A stretch of DNA of 64,000 bases from Erigeron canadensis (Eukaryota; Streptophyta; Magnoliopsida; Asterales; Asteraceae): NCBI RefSeq assembly GCF_010389155.1, contig NC_057767.1, forward strand, positions 28,057,295 to 28,121,294, read 5' to 3'. The notes under the pieces were generated by a model. It worked only from the letters and a program-made list of their open reading frames with translations. It was not told the DNA's origin and did not search any database. Positions 21,217-32,779 of this stretch are shown here, piece after piece. Numbering within the stretch: the stretch's first letter is position 1; each line of letters begins with the position of its first letter. A program made the position numbers and the translations under genes.

Positions 21217-22797
21217 ATGGATGCAAGTCATGATCAAAATCTTTTGTGTAAGATTGTGAAAATTTGGTTCAAGACTTGTGTAATTTGTTGTATAAAATAC
21301 CCAATTCCAATAAGCACATTTTTCTTTTTCTTGGTTTCATATCTGTTCTTTCCTAGAGTTTTAACAATTTTAATCTATGGTTTCCTTCTAGCTGGATTTT
21401 CATTTCTTGTTCATAAAGTTTTATTGGATATTGATCGACAAAAGATTAAACGGGTAGAAGAAGATGATAGGAGAAGAAAGTTTGCCAAGTCTCGTAGGAG
21501 TTTCAAATCTGCTTATGGTGATCGTAGTCAGCTTATTCGAAGAAACACAATAAAGAGAAGTGATAATGATACCACAACGAATGTTGAGGAAAAGGATGAT
21601 TTTTTCTCAAAGACTTTAAATGATCTTTTGTTTGAGGGAAAGCCAAAAGAGATAGCAGAGGTGGATGTTAACTCTTTTTTTGGCAGAGGCGATTTTTCTT
21701 CTTCAAATGATCATTCCCATTATTTGAGACCTAACGTTTATGTTAATACTGATGGAAATCGTAAGGATGTATTGAAAAGAGAAGGTTTGGATAAATCTGA
21801 TGAAGATAACGAGCGGCACGATAAGGCTGTAAGATGGACAGAAAATGATCAAAAGAATGTGATGGATCTTGGGGTTTCCGAATCTGAAACAAACAAGAGG
21901 CTAGAGAGTCTAATGGAGAGAAGAAAATCGAGAAAAGATTTAGGATTTCAGGAAGCAGGGGAAATGGGCAATAATAATGTTCAAGTTTCTGCCATAAAAA
22001 CCACCAGAGTAAACCCGTTTCTTGAAGATAATTCGTGTAGTAAGAAATCTCCCGGTTCAGCTCCATCTTCTTTCCTAGTGATTCAGAATCCATTTGACAT
22101 TCCGTATGATCCTCATGAAGAAAAGCCGGATCTTAGTGGAGATAATTTTCATGAAGAGTTCACGGTTGGTCACCAGAAAGAACAGATATATTGTAGGCAC
22201 CAAAGCTTCAGTTTAGGTGAATACAAGCATACTAATCAAGATAGTCCGATTTCAGATGATAAAAGTCGCAGTAATCATCCAAAAGAACATGATGAAACCG
22301 AAAAAAGAACAGATGAATATGATGTGCCTCTACATGCTTCTAACGCTATAGAAAGTGATTTACAAAGAAATTCTGATTCAACAATGTCAGAAGAGCGCAA
22401 AGCTGATATTGTTTTCTTCTATGGGACAAATAAGCGATTAGGCCATGTTCCAAGTAGTTCTGGTATTTCTGATTTGCAGGTTGAGCTTTCAGACGAAGGA
22501 TCCGCGCCTACGTTAGATGAGCTGGACATAGAAAAAGCTAAAGAAAGTGGGCTAAACTCATCAAACCAATCTGAAGCAGATGTAGAAATTGTTAGAGAAG
22601 GTGGAGAAATTAGCTCAACTAATCAATCTAACATAGATCAAGGTATGACAGACGAACAACGTGTTTCTGATATGGAAAATAACCCATCTCCAATACATTC
22701 AGACATGCTACAAAGCAACAACCACGTAAACGAATCATTTGGGCCTGGTCAGAGCTCTGTAGTTCAGGCTGCAGTACCAAATGGGCTGGAGAATTAG
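21217..22797 (+). CDS. Plant-specific membrane protein, At5g17910/At1g07330-type family
   Basis: An uninterrupted 526-residue frame. Residues about 20-67 hold one or two hydrophobic helices (PISTFFFFLVSYLFFPRVLT, ILIYGFLLAGFSFLVHKV), followed by a basic region and a long, acidic, probably disordered tail. Two motifs identify a plant family of unknown function: AVRWTENDQKNVMDLG with ESLMERRKSRK, and NPFLED ... NPFDIPYDPHEEKPDLSG with YCRHQSFSLG. I recognise these from Arabidopsis proteins such as At5g17910 and At1g07330, annotated only as hypothetical or transmembrane. The start is the first ATG before the helices. The gene is shorter than the largest relatives, and its C-terminus is low complexity. 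Role and partners are unknown. Confidence 0.75.
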   Translation: MDASHDQNLLCKIVKIWFKTCVICCIKYPIPISTFFFFLVSYLFFPRVLTILIYGFLLAGFSFLVHKVLLDIDRQKIKRVEEDDRRRKFAKSRRSFKSAYGDRSQLIRRNTIKRSDNDTTTNVEEKDDFFSKTLNDLLFEGKPKEIAEVDVNSFFGRGDFSSSNDHSHYLRPNVYVNTDGNRKDVLKREGLDKSDEDNERHDKAVRWTENDQKNVMDLGVSESETNKRLESLMERRKSRKDLGFQEAGEMGNNNVQVSAIKTTRVNPFLEDNSCSKKSPGSAPSSFLVIQNPFDIPYDPHEEKPDLSGDNFHEEFTVGHQKEQIYCRHQSFSLGEYKHTNQDSPISDDKSRSNHPKEHDETEKRTDEYDVPLHASNAIESDLQRNSDSTMSEERKADIVFFYGTNKRLGHVPSSSGISDLQVELSDEGSAPTLDELDIEKAKESGLNSSNQSEADVEIVREGGEISSTNQSNIDQGMTDEQRVSDMENNPSPIHSDMLQSNNHVNESFGPGQSSVVQAAVPNGLEN

Positions 22798-23582
22798 CCA
22801 TAGGACCAGCTAGCTTGCTCCTGTTACCTCAAGCGCTCCCAACTGAGGTACAACATTCATATAATCACATTTTTCAATTGTGTTATTTAGCATTGATCAG
22901 CAATGTATTAAAAATGTAATGTATGTGTAATGTATACAAATTGTGTAGTGAACCTTTAGATGAAATAAAGGAAAGTAGGTATTTGAGGGAATGTAGGTAT
23001 TAGAACTATTATTAATAATGTGCAAAAGGTTACAAATTGTGGAGTGGTGGAGGGTTTATATACACCTAGCAATTACACTTAGCACCCTAGCTAATTTCAA
23101 TACAAGCCCTTAATTAATTATCAAAACAACCCTCCAATCACACTTAATTAAATACAAGGACAATACAAAAAGGAAATACAAAACTAGCACTAATTATTCC
23201 AAAAGCTAACAGTATGTTAATATGAATTGAAATAGGATCTGAACTATCGTCAATCATAGAATACAAATGAAGAGTGGAGAAAAATTTTCTATGCTCACTG
23301 ATTCAAGCAGATAGAGTTATAGATAACTACTCTTCAAGAGTTATGGTCAAAGCGAGTACTGGATATACTTCAAATGATCAAATCTATGTACAGATGCCAT
23401 CCTATTTCAACATGAAGACGCGATTGCATGTAGCGACACAATAGGCCTGGAGCTCATCATAACAAAGTGATGTTAGAGTCTAGTTTAGCATATCTTAATC
23501 CAGGGTTCAGCCCTTTTCATTATTTGTTCAGATAGAATAATTCGTTTGATAATAGAGCTAAATACTACATATATATTATTAG
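22798..23582. other. Intergenic, 3' UTR of the previous gene likely
   Basis: AATAAAGGAAAG (about 22966) may be a poly(A) signal. The rest has no recognisable gene. Confidence 0.45.
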
Positions 23583-25800
23583 TTGATAAATTGTGAATTA
23601 AGTTTTTGTTCTAAGTTTAATTGTAGAATGTTCAACTATCTTCAAATCAAAGTTGTCATGATCCGTTTCTTTTTTTTTTTTTTTTGGAGCTCACTCAATT
23701 TTGAGTTAAGACACATAAATAGTCTTTCTACAAACTTACCTTTTGTATATATATTTCCATTATTCCCAAAGAAATTCGGAAGATTAGAAGTATCTTTTAT
23801 GTTGGATGAAATGAAACTAGGCTTTATTGGCGATCCACCACGAGTAATAGTTGCCCAATGGTTGACAAAGTTGGCCATCGTGAAACCATCACCGACCTTG
23901 TGTGAGAGGGAAACAGCCACTGCAGCCCCACCGCATGGGAAATGGTTCAGTTGGACCTCTAGCATATTAGGACTAGTTACATTATCCGCAGAACCTAGCC
24001 CATTTGGAATGAGTTTGTTTAATATTGTTTCGTCCACGTCTCTCTTGAGAATCAAGTCATGGAGTGGGATGTCGATAGAAGCTTCCAAGAGCTCGACTCC
24101 TTCATCGTTGCAATGATGTGAGGTGAAAAAGGCGCATTAAGGTATCTGCCAGCAAATGGGTAGTATTGTGTTAACCTCTTTGATAGTGATTTTTATTAAG
24201 ATGTTGATATCACAACTTTTGGATTTTTTTGTACGGATGGGATAATTTTTAACATCTTTGGTGTTTCTAGGAACTTAGGCCAAATATTTTGCAAAACTAG
24301 GAAAGCCGGTGTTGAAAACACCGGCCTTGCTCGAATAACCAAAGTCCGGACTCCTCAACACCAACCTTACATTACGTGGAATTAATTCAACTTTCTTCAT
24401 TCAAACCTTATCAAAGTCCGGTAACTTGATCACCGGTCTTGAATTTTTAATTTTTTTTGGCTTTTTTTTTGTTGTTGTTGTATTAATTAGAAGTAGTGTG
24501 TGACTAACGTCAAGTTGCTAATTACCTATTCGAAGTTCATTTCTACTACAAGTTTGTTCGTAACACTTTGGTTTCAATTTATGTGTAGTTGTACGTTAAA
24601 ACTTTGTTCGATCTGGAAGTTGTTACACGTTTAATTTGCTTATGATCCATCTAGCATTGTGTAAACTTTCGTGAAGTTTCGTTGCAGTGTTTGTTTGTTC
24701 ACATGAAAAACGAGTGTTTTTTTGTGAACTGCGATGTCGTTTATTGGTTTATCGAAGGGGAGTCGAGCCTGTTTCTTTAGTTAGATATCTAGATTGTGGT
24801 CTAGATAAGTTGGGGGTGAAAACCAATTCATTGTAGAACATAGCGGTTACAAGTTACAAGCCATCAAAGTAACCACTTTGATACATGGTTAATGTTTTTT
24901 GTGATTTACGATCTAGTTTATCGGTTGATTGTGAAGGGTTCAAGGTTGTTCGAGTAAGTATAGATACTTAGATTGGGGCTTAGTCTAGTTGTGTTAAGAA
25001 GTAGTAGAGCCACGAGATACATTAACCGCGTATCAAAGTGGTAATCTTGATCGCTTGTTACTTGTGACTTTTTTGATCTACAACGAATCGGTTTTCACAC
25101 CCAATTTATCTAGACCACAATCTATATCTCTCACTAAAGAAACATGCTTGACTATCCTAGGATCAACCCGTAAACGTGATCGAAAATCACAAAAAACACT
25201 CGCAAACGTTCTTCTTGAGAAAAAACAAACTGTAACGAAACTTTACACAATGATTAATGGATCATAAACAAACTTAAAACCACTTTCACAATAATATTCT
25301 AATGTACATATTTCACAAAAATGGAAACTGAAGTTTTACAAACTAACATGTAGAAATGAACATGGAAATGAGATCTAATTATAATTAGAAAAACAGCTTA
25401 GACGTTACTTGTACAGTACTTCTAATATAACACAAAAAGCTAACACAAAAAGCAAACAAAAATAAATTGAAGAGCGGTGATGAGGTTACCGGACTTGGTG
25501 ATATGAAAGAAAAAAAGTTAAAGACCGGTGTCTCAAAGACCGGACTTAATTCCATGTAATGTAAGGCCGGTGTTGAAGAGGCCGAACTTTGATGATTTGG
25601 ACAAGCCCGGTGTTGAAAACACCGGTTTTCCTAGTTTTGCAAAAATCTTAAACCAAATTCCTAAAAACACCATAAGGTTGAAATTTTGTCCTATTCATAC
25701 AAAAAGCTCCAACTTTTGTAGTTTTTGTAGAAGAAAACCAATGGCATATGGACGTTGGGACTTATGTGTTAAACTCTTTGATAGTGTTCATATTTTAGTA
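23583..25800 (-). pseudogene. BAHD acyltransferase copy 1, broken
   Basis: Bases 23642-24088 encode a piece of a BAHD acyl-CoA-dependent acyltransferase with the catalytic H-x-x-x-D (SHKVGDG). It resembles the middle of copy 4 at 40919-42242. The 3' part is lost after LSEL, where a poly-A stretch (complement of 23669-23687) follows. The 5' part is cut by a foldback element at 24221-25710. Beyond it, 25711-25800 resumes with the FFYKN region and the start, missing about 100 bases. BAHD enzymes transfer acyl groups to alcohols or amines in specialised metabolism. This copy cannot make an enzyme. Confidence 0.85.
24221..25710. mobile_element. Foldback transposon with arms of about 680 bp
   Basis: The left arm (24221-24895) and right arm (25019-25710) are imperfect inverted copies. 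Their ends are GGATTTTTTTGTACGGAT and, complemented, GGAGCTTTTTGTATGAAT. Nested pairs include AAAGCCGGTGTTGAAAACACC and TAGATTGTGGTCTAGATAAG. About 120 bases lie between. Host (C)AACTTTT is duplicated at 24213/24214-24220 and 25710/25711-25717, and the paralogous copy 4 (near 42050) shows the uninterrupted site. The family is uncertain (Mutator-like or foldback). No transposase is seen. Confidence 0.85.
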
Positions 25801-26658
25801 CAATGAATGTAAGCTGATGATATGAAGATGGAAATATATGTGTTATGTGCCTAAGTATATGTATACACATGATATATAGTGTACATTTACTTTATTTCAC
25901 ATGTCCGTCACATGGATTTTGCATGCTATTGATCACATGGAGTCTGGCTTATGGGGGACTGGGGGAGGGAGTGAGTGAGGGAGATGGGAGGGAGCTCGCG
26001 ATGGAATGTGGTTCAGCCGCCACTGCGGCGAGATGGAGGAGGGCTGGAGGCCAGCGAGCTCTGATATCGCGAAGGGTTGGGAGGCAGATGGGGGAAGAAT
26101 GACCGAAGGTGTTTCTGACCGTTGCAGACTTGCAGGCCAACAGTGTAAGTTTACACACGTCAGGGACCAAAAATGTAAACTGGGCCAAACTTTTTTTTTT
26201 CTTTATAATTATTTTTTTTTAGCTACGATTTTAGTTCAAAAAAGGTGAAATTGCTGGCCCAAACTAGGTCAAACTTCTTCTTTTTAACAAAATGAAATTG
26301 CTTAAGACTTTTTTTTTTTTTTAATTTTTAACTGTTTTTTTTTCTTTTTTTCAACCTTTTTTTGGCATAGTCTAAACTTTTTTTTTTAATTATGTAATTT
26401 TTTATTTTTATTATGTAATGTGTTTTTTTTAATATTACGAAATGTGTTTTGTTATTAATAAACATATAAATTAAAAAAATGATTAATTATGTAAAATTAT
26501 AATGTTAAGGATAAATTATGAAAATTTGAAGAAAGTTAGAAGTGATGATTACCATTAAAAAAAGTTGAAAAAATGGTTGGGGGTTGAAATAAGATGGAGT
26601 AATTTGATTGAGTAATTTGAGAGATGGGGAAAAAAGGAGATATATATATATATATATA

Positions 26659-27002
26659 GGGGAAAGATAATTTGAAACCAACTAAAAAAGGTCCAAAAAA
26701 GGACCATTGATTTTCGTAACTTACACACCACCATCATCATTTACTACGATATACAAGACTTTTTTGTAAAAACACTAAGATTTTCTAGCGATGGGCCCAT
26801 AGAAAAATCATGTGTAAGTTAACTTACACACACATGTGTAAATTAACTTAACTTACACATGATTTTCTGGTGGGCCCGTCGCCGGAAAGTCTTAGTGTTT
26901 TTACAAAAAAGTCTTGTATATCGTAGTAGATGATGATGGTGTACAAAAATCAATGGTCCTAGTTGGTCCTAAAATAAGCAAGGTCTCAAAATATCTCACC
27001 CC
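26659..27002. mobile_element. Hairpin MITE 1, 344 bp
   Basis: Almost entirely inverted. The ends are GGGGAAAGATAATTTGAAACC and the complement of GGTCTCAAAATATCTCACCCC. The inner stems ACACTAAGATTTTCTAGCGA and TCGCCGGAAAGTCTTAGTGT meet around TAACTTACACACACATGTGT. TA repeats flank both ends, as for TA-target MITEs. Confidence 0.8.
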
Positions 27003-27022
27003 TATATAGGTATATATATATA

Positions 27023-27503
27023 GTGAAAAGTTATTTTGAGAACCTTTTTTATTGCGAGAACCTTTAAGAACTTTTTAAATCAAACCCAACCGATGATTAT
27101 TCTTTACATGAAAATTATTTTTTGATTGTTTTCTAAATAACTTATGTGTAATTTTGAAGTTTATAACTGTGTGGAGGCATGAATTATCATCCGTTATACA
27201 ATTATGTGGGGATTTGGATTCTCGATTACATGTGCACGAATATTGCTATGATTACATGTGATCGACTTGCATACATGTGATCATAGCAATATTCGTGCAC
27301 ATGTGATCAAGAATCCAAATCTCCACATAATTGTATAACGGATGATAATCCATGCTCCACACAATTATAAACTTCATAATTACACATAAGTTATTCAGAA
27401 AACAATCAAAAACTAATTTTCATGTAAAGAACAATCATCGATTGGGCTTGATTTTAAAAGTTCTCAAAGGTTCTCGCAATAAAAAGGGTTCTCAAAATAA
27501 CTT

Positions 27504-27508
<5 letters not shown>
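27023..27508. mobile_element. Hairpin MITE 2, 486 bp
   Basis: A near-perfect foldback. The ends are GTGAAAAGTTATTTTGAGAACC and the complement of GGTTCTCAAAATAACTTTACCC. The centre is around GTGATCGACTTGCATACATG. It lies only 20 bases from MITE 1, flanked by TA runs. The same end sequence occurs at 2627-2646. Confidence 0.85.
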
Positions 27509-27535
<27 letters not shown>

Positions 27536-27550
27536 TCTTCTCCCCTTATG

Positions 27551-28377
27551 ACTTATTAATAATTAAGTGCTATAGACATGCTCACATGCATCGTTTAAAT
27601 TTCTAGATGTGAATGGTGAGGTTAACTCATTTTACAATATAAAGGTCTTACATATGTACATGCTAAGTACAGGTAGCTGAGTAGCTCAATATTTGCACTT
27701 AAATTTTTTCTAGATGCGATTATTACAATTCAACAATTTTTAATAGTTGCTTGGATTCACTAATATTTGCGCACAAGATTGCATCTGATATTAGATACGT
27801 AACATCCCGTTTACAGGAATTATTGGAATACTACATGCAATGGAATATCGAAAATTTTATTATGGGTCTTTTCACCAGATTAAGATCATCTTATGTCCTC
27901 CAACTTAACTAGTAATATTATTGAAATCTCAATTTTTGGTTTAAAATCAAGGGTCAAAATTCATTGATCATCTTTAAATCCAAACTCTTGATTTTAATTT
28001 AAGTGCATGTTCAGATTACTCAAGACGCAAAATTGATCAAATTGTCATGCTCGTATACCTTTGGGTAAAACGATTGAATCTTCTCTTACAAGCAACCATC
28101 TATCCGATTCGCTTTCAAAGAATTAAAAGGAACTAGTTACCCTTGGCTTGCTAATAGACCGACGTCACAACAAATTACTTGGACCCAATGGAATAGCGTT
28201 GACAACTAATAGTGTCGGCAATGATTGCGGTGGTGATGATGACAATCAATAGTGCAATGCACCATCAAACGTGTTTTACAGTGTTGTGTTCTACAACAAT
28301 GTAAAGCACATTTGGTGGTGTATTGCTGTAAGTGCACATTTTGGTGTACAATTTATAGTCGTTGCTATATGAATTAT
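27551..28377. other. Old 5' flank of BAHD copy 1 and unidentified DNA
   Basis: Bases 27545-27610 continue the BAHD upstream flank shared with copy 4 (TTAATAATTAAGTGCT). The remainder has no gene or repeat that I can name. Confidence 0.5.
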
Positions 28378-30770
28378 GTAATGCCTGAAATATGACCTCA
28401 AACAGTTGAGAGGTCGTAATCAATATGCAAAATACGACCGGGATGTGTAAATGCAAAGTCGTAAGTACATGAAGCCCATAACGTGATAAAGAGCCCAGCC
28501 CGTGTAGATTAGGGTCTGTGTCATGTCATTATAAATACATATAATTGTCTTAGGTTTGAGTTTGACGAGGTTAGGCAGAATTAGCCTAACAATAGCTATA
28601 ATATCATCCAAGGCATACAAGGTAGAGATCTATGCCTTGTTGTTCCGCCACTATCATGTAATTCTTAATTAGGATGTCACTATGTTAGTAATCCATAAAC
28701 ATAGTGATGTAGTCATATGGATTTTATCCTTGTAACGACTAGTAATAATAGAGAATTACTTTCGTCATCATCTTAATTCTTGTTGTATCGTGTATATATT
28801 TTGCTGCCTCATTATCAACGTATTCACATGGATTCCGCACATGTAAAAGACGTGTAGATCTCATGATTTCGATCCTCACATGAACTTACAACTCGTATCA
28901 GAGACTCTTGGTTTTCTATCGAAAGGTTATAATTTGTTGGTGATAGACAACGTTGGTTTAGGGTCGTTTATATGTCATTCTTTCACGAGTTTACGATTGA
29001 AAACCTTAAGGGTCACCTCTGTGTGTTTTTATAGAACTTTCGAAAGAGTTTTGGCTATTAGGATTCGAAATAAAGAAGATCGAAGATTACAACATCATTT
29101 GCGACATCGCCAGCTCGTATTACCTCATCCGGCTCGAATTACGACCTCATTAATTAATTACGATCACACTAGTTCAATTGTGATCTCGTTTCTCGTTTAC
29201 AATCTCGTGAGCTCTTTACGACCTCGAGTTCTTAATCGCGACCTCATTTTAATTTTGCAACCTTGTTTATTTTTAAACAGTTCGTATTATTTAACCAGCT
29301 CGTGAAAAATGACGTCTCAATTACCCGTAAACTATCAAGCCTTGATGAATTAGTTGATCTTGATAGATCATGAAACCGAAAGGTAAATTCACCACCCAAG
29401 ATGATATGCCTAGATGGATATTTCTATTGGAAGTGCGGATTCAAATTGCATTGTCGGCTTATGGATGTCAGAATGTGGATCTGTATCATACATGGCTGGT
29501 TCAAGTGGTGGAAAAGCAGTTACTTTTGAGCAAATGTCAGTTGATCAGAAGAAGGACTACGAAGCTGAAAGCAAGGCTTTAGGATCAATAAGAATGGCCC
29601 TTCAAGGGGAATTCTTACTTGTTTGAGCAGCGCAAAGGGCTTTTGGGATGCACTCAAGGAGCATTGTGAAGGTGATGAAGATCTCAAGAAGAGAATGAAA
29701 GACTTGCTGAACAAAGAGTACTATGTTTTCACAAGTTTCAAGGAAGAAGCTCTTGGTAAGACACTGATTCGTTACATGCACTTGTTAGTTGAGTTGGCAT
29801 ATTTTTGTTATAAACCTAATCCACAGGAAATAATCGACAAGTTGTTGGATTCTCTTCCGGCTAAGTGGGAAGGTTTGTTACTTCAATCCAGCAAAATCCC
29901 AGATTCAACACGTAGACTTTGGATCAGATGATCAGAAAGTTGAGTGGTCACGAAATGAAGCATAAGTCAAAAAAAGCTCGTAGTAGTGATTTTGTTCAAC
30001 GTCCGGAACTTTATCATAGTAAGTCGAGATTCTTTGGGAAAATCTTCAAATAGAGGGATTACCGCCTTCTACAGTGGAGAAAATGAAAATTTGAAGATGA
30101 CGATTGATTCTGACAACAACTTGATGTATGTAACTTCTCCGGATGCAACTATGGTTGTTCATAATGGGAATCAGAAAAGTAGTTCTCCAAGCTCGGGTTT
30201 ATAAGGAATGACGATGAGCATAAGATCTGTTGAGGGACATTTTGGCATGTTGGCTTCGTTTGTATCTGCTCATGAAAAGTTAATTAGAGGAAAACTGACT
30301 GATCCTGATCTAGTTACGCAGGATTACAAACAGGTTGATCCAGATGATCTAGAAGAAATGGATCTAAACTGGCAATTAGCTATGCTAACCTTGAGAGTTC
30401 AAAGATTCACTGATAGAATGGAAGGAAGGTCATAGACGGAAAGATGGGATTTGATAAAACCAAGGTGAAGTGTTTTAACTGTGATGGTTTTGGACATTTT
30501 GCACGAGAATGTCAGCGACCAAGACGGGACAACAATTCAGCTACTGGTCGTCAGCACTTCAATCAGAGTGGTTCTATTGCAAGTCGGAATTCAGGACGTC
30601 AATATGCTAATCCTGGTAACCGAAACTCAGAAGAACGAACAACTCGGGAGCTTTGGTTGTTCAAAATGATGGTACTTATAATTGGGGTTCGACTAGTGTC
30701 GATGATTAGAATCATGCATTTCTGGCTAAAATTCAGGATTATGATGAGGAATGAAATATCTTGTTAAGTT
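28378..30770 (+). mobile_element. Copia-type retrotransposon relic: LTR and broken gag
   Basis: A probable 5' LTR (about 28378-28890, TG...CA) is followed by CTCGTATCAGAGACTC, close to the Met-tRNA primer site. A gag region starts at 29309 (MTSQLPVNYQALMN, then stop) and runs in several frames: VDQKKDYEAESKALGSIRMA at 29540, SAKGFWDALKEHCEGDED at 29626, a Zn knuckle [14 protein letters not shown] at 30471-30512. Protease, integrase and reverse transcriptase are absent and no matching 3' LTR was found. It is a dead 5' fragment. Confidence 0.75.
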
Positions 30771-31122
30771 AATATAGATATAGATATAGAAATAGTCTTT
30801 TTAATAGCTAATAATCATGGCACATGTTTAGATGTTATCTCGCGGATCATATTAGATATTCCTCTTTTAGTAGACTCAATTTTCATAAGCTTAAGAGATC
30901 CTTTATCTTCCTGGTTGACACACATCCTGTTAAGATAAATAATCTGCACACTCAAACAAACTCATGAGATCCTCACAACACATTTATTAATCTCAAGGAT
31001 AAATTATACTATTGTTAAGCTAATGTAGATATAGATACAGAAATAGTCTTTTCAATAGTTAATTATCATGGCAAATGTTTAGATGTTATCTCGCGGATCA
31101 TGTCAGATATTCCTCTTTTAGT
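30763..31122. repeat. 105-base direct repeats 250 bases apart
   Basis: TAGATATAGATATAGAAATAG ... GTTATCTCGCGGATCAT ... TATTCCTCTTTTAGTA occurs at 30764-30870 and 31015-31122. The left copy starts just where the Copia relic ends. It could be the termini of a small element. Confidence 0.65.
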
Positions 31123-31244
31123 AATAGTAATAATTATTCTATTATTCTATTTTTGTTTATTGTATTCTTGATAATCAGATAAAGATTTTAATGATATAAA
31201 ATTTATATTATAAAAAATGTCTTCGTTTTAAATATAAATTAGAC

Positions 31245-31545
31245 TTATGCTCGCGTAATGCGGCGGCGGCTGGGTAGTAATGGCGGAGGTGGTGGTGACG
31301 GTGGTGACGGTGGTGGGGCGGTAGTGGGGACGGTGATGGGGATGACGATGGTGGTGAATGTAAAAGTAGTTGAAGTTAAAGGTGATATTGTAGTTATTTT
31401 AAGTGTTGAGGATCTATACTGTATTATTTCATTAAGAGTATTATAGGTTTATTAGATAGAGATGTTTAAATTAGTGAATAAATGTGAATAATATTTTTGG
31501 TTTTTTCAAAAGCAAAAAGTTTGATGAGTAAAATTAGGTAGTTTG
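31245..31545. mobile_element. Helitron-like dispersed repeat, G-rich
   Basis: CTCGCGTAATGCGGCGGCGG followed by GGTGGTGACGG units and AAAGTAGTTGAAG. Same order as the element at 7860-8240. Confidence 0.5.
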
Positions 31546-32000
31546 TTTTATTAGACGAGAGAAAGTATCTGCGCATTGCAGCGGTAAGATGGTGGGGGTG
31601 ATAGGTCATAGGAGGTGATAAGTCATAGAGTGTGATAGCCAAATGCTTTAGTCGTACGGGCTCCGCCCTCGAATTTAAAAATTCGTCGAAAGTATATCAA
31701 ATGACATCTCTAATGAAAAAACATGAAATTTTAAGAACACCCATACAATTGTTATAATTTATTGATATACGATTTTTGAGATAAAAGCTTTTGAACAAAT
31801 TAGAGAAATAAAATGATTTATGTAGGAAAGAGAAAAAAATGAGTGGTTGAAATTTAAAGAAAGGGAAGAAAATGAGTGATTGAGATTTAATGATATTATA
31901 AGTATATTAGGTAGAAATATTTAAATTAAAGAATAAAAAAGAGAGGTATATTAGGTATTTCAAATCATCTTTTGAGAATTTGAAAAAAGGTGCTACTCCT
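31545..32000 (-). mobile_element. Helitron-like dispersed repeat, copy 2
   Basis: Starts TTAGACGAGAGAAAGTATCTGCGC. It contains TGATAAGTCATAGAG, GTCGTACGGGCTCCGCCC, ATGACATCTCTAATGAAA and GAGATAAAAGCTTTTGAA. It matches 32005-32510 directly and 10218-10590 in reverse. Confidence 0.65.
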
Positions 32001-32004
32001 TTAT

Positions 32005-32510
32005 AATGTACGAGAGAAAATACCCGAGCATTGCGGCAGTGAGATAGTGGGGTGATATGTCATAGAAGGTGATAAGTCATAGAGTATGATAGCAAAATGC
32101 CTTAGTCATACGGGCTCTGCCCTCGAATTTAAAAGTTCGTTGAAAGCATATCGAATGACATCTCTAATGAAAGAGCATGTAATTTTAAGAACACTCACAC
32201 AATTTTTATAATTTATCGATATACGGTTTTTGAGATAAAAGATTTTGAATGAATTAGAGGAATGAAATAATTTATAGAGGAGAGAAAAAAAATGAGTGGT
32301 TGAGATTTGAGGAGAGAAAAAAAAAATAAGTAGTTGAGATTTAAGGATATTAACCATATTATAAGTATATTAGGTAGAGGTGTTTAAATTAGTGAATAAA
32401 GAAGAGGGTAATTTAGATATTCAAATTATCTTTTTAAGATAATGCTTTATAAGATAATATAGATATAGATATAAATATAGATACAGATATAGATATGTAG
32501 ATTATAGATA
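32005..32510 (-). mobile_element. Helitron-like dispersed repeat, copy 3
   Basis: Same sequence order as the previous element, lying directly beside it and in the same sense. The right end is the ATAGATATAGATATAAATATAG run (32456-32500). Confidence 0.65.
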
Positions 32511-32779
32511 GTATAAAAGATTCTCCATATCAAATTTAGGTTGAATTGAACTAAATATTTCAAATAATAAAACATGTAAAAGTGTGTTCAAGAGTTCAAA
32601 TTTTAAAAGAAAAAAAAAAAACCTTTGACTATGAGAAATGAATGACGAGGTTAGGTTCTTTAAAAGAAAAAATATATATACTTGGATATTTTTGATAAGC
32701 GTTTAAGATTTTGATAAAAGGTTAAATCATATTTTGATAATAGTCTAGGATTTAATCTATATCCGTTATTTGATAAATT

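Larger units (their letters stand above)
25954..27544. mobile_element. 1.59-kb insertion upstream of BAHD copy 1
   Basis: Host CTTATG is duplicated at 25948-25953 and 27545-27550. The paralogous flank of copy 4 (42380-42410) runs straight across, GGAGTCTGGTTAATGACTTGTTAATAATTAAGTGC. The ends GGGGA and TCCCC are inverted. The left 250 bases are unusually GC-rich (GGGGGAGGGAGTGAGTGAGG), the middle is T-rich, and the right part holds two hairpin MITEs. No coding capacity is recognised. It may be one element with nested insertions. Confidence 0.6.

Noticed and set aside
23583..24116. A plus-strand protein gene over BAHD copy 1
   Set aside because: Shadow of the minus-strand BAHD pseudogene; similar shadows exist over copies 2 and 4.
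28880..29305. A 141-residue protein before the Copia gag
   Set aside because: It lies in the leader between the primer site and gag of the retroelement relic and shows no conserved domain.
30763..31122. A CRISPR-like or LTR pair
   Set aside because: Two 105-base repeats do not make an array, this is a plant nuclear context, and no primer site or TSD was found to call LTRs.
31258..31446. A glycine-rich peptide gene
   Set aside because: The frame is the GGTGGTGG repeat of a dispersed element that recurs elsewhere in other frames.
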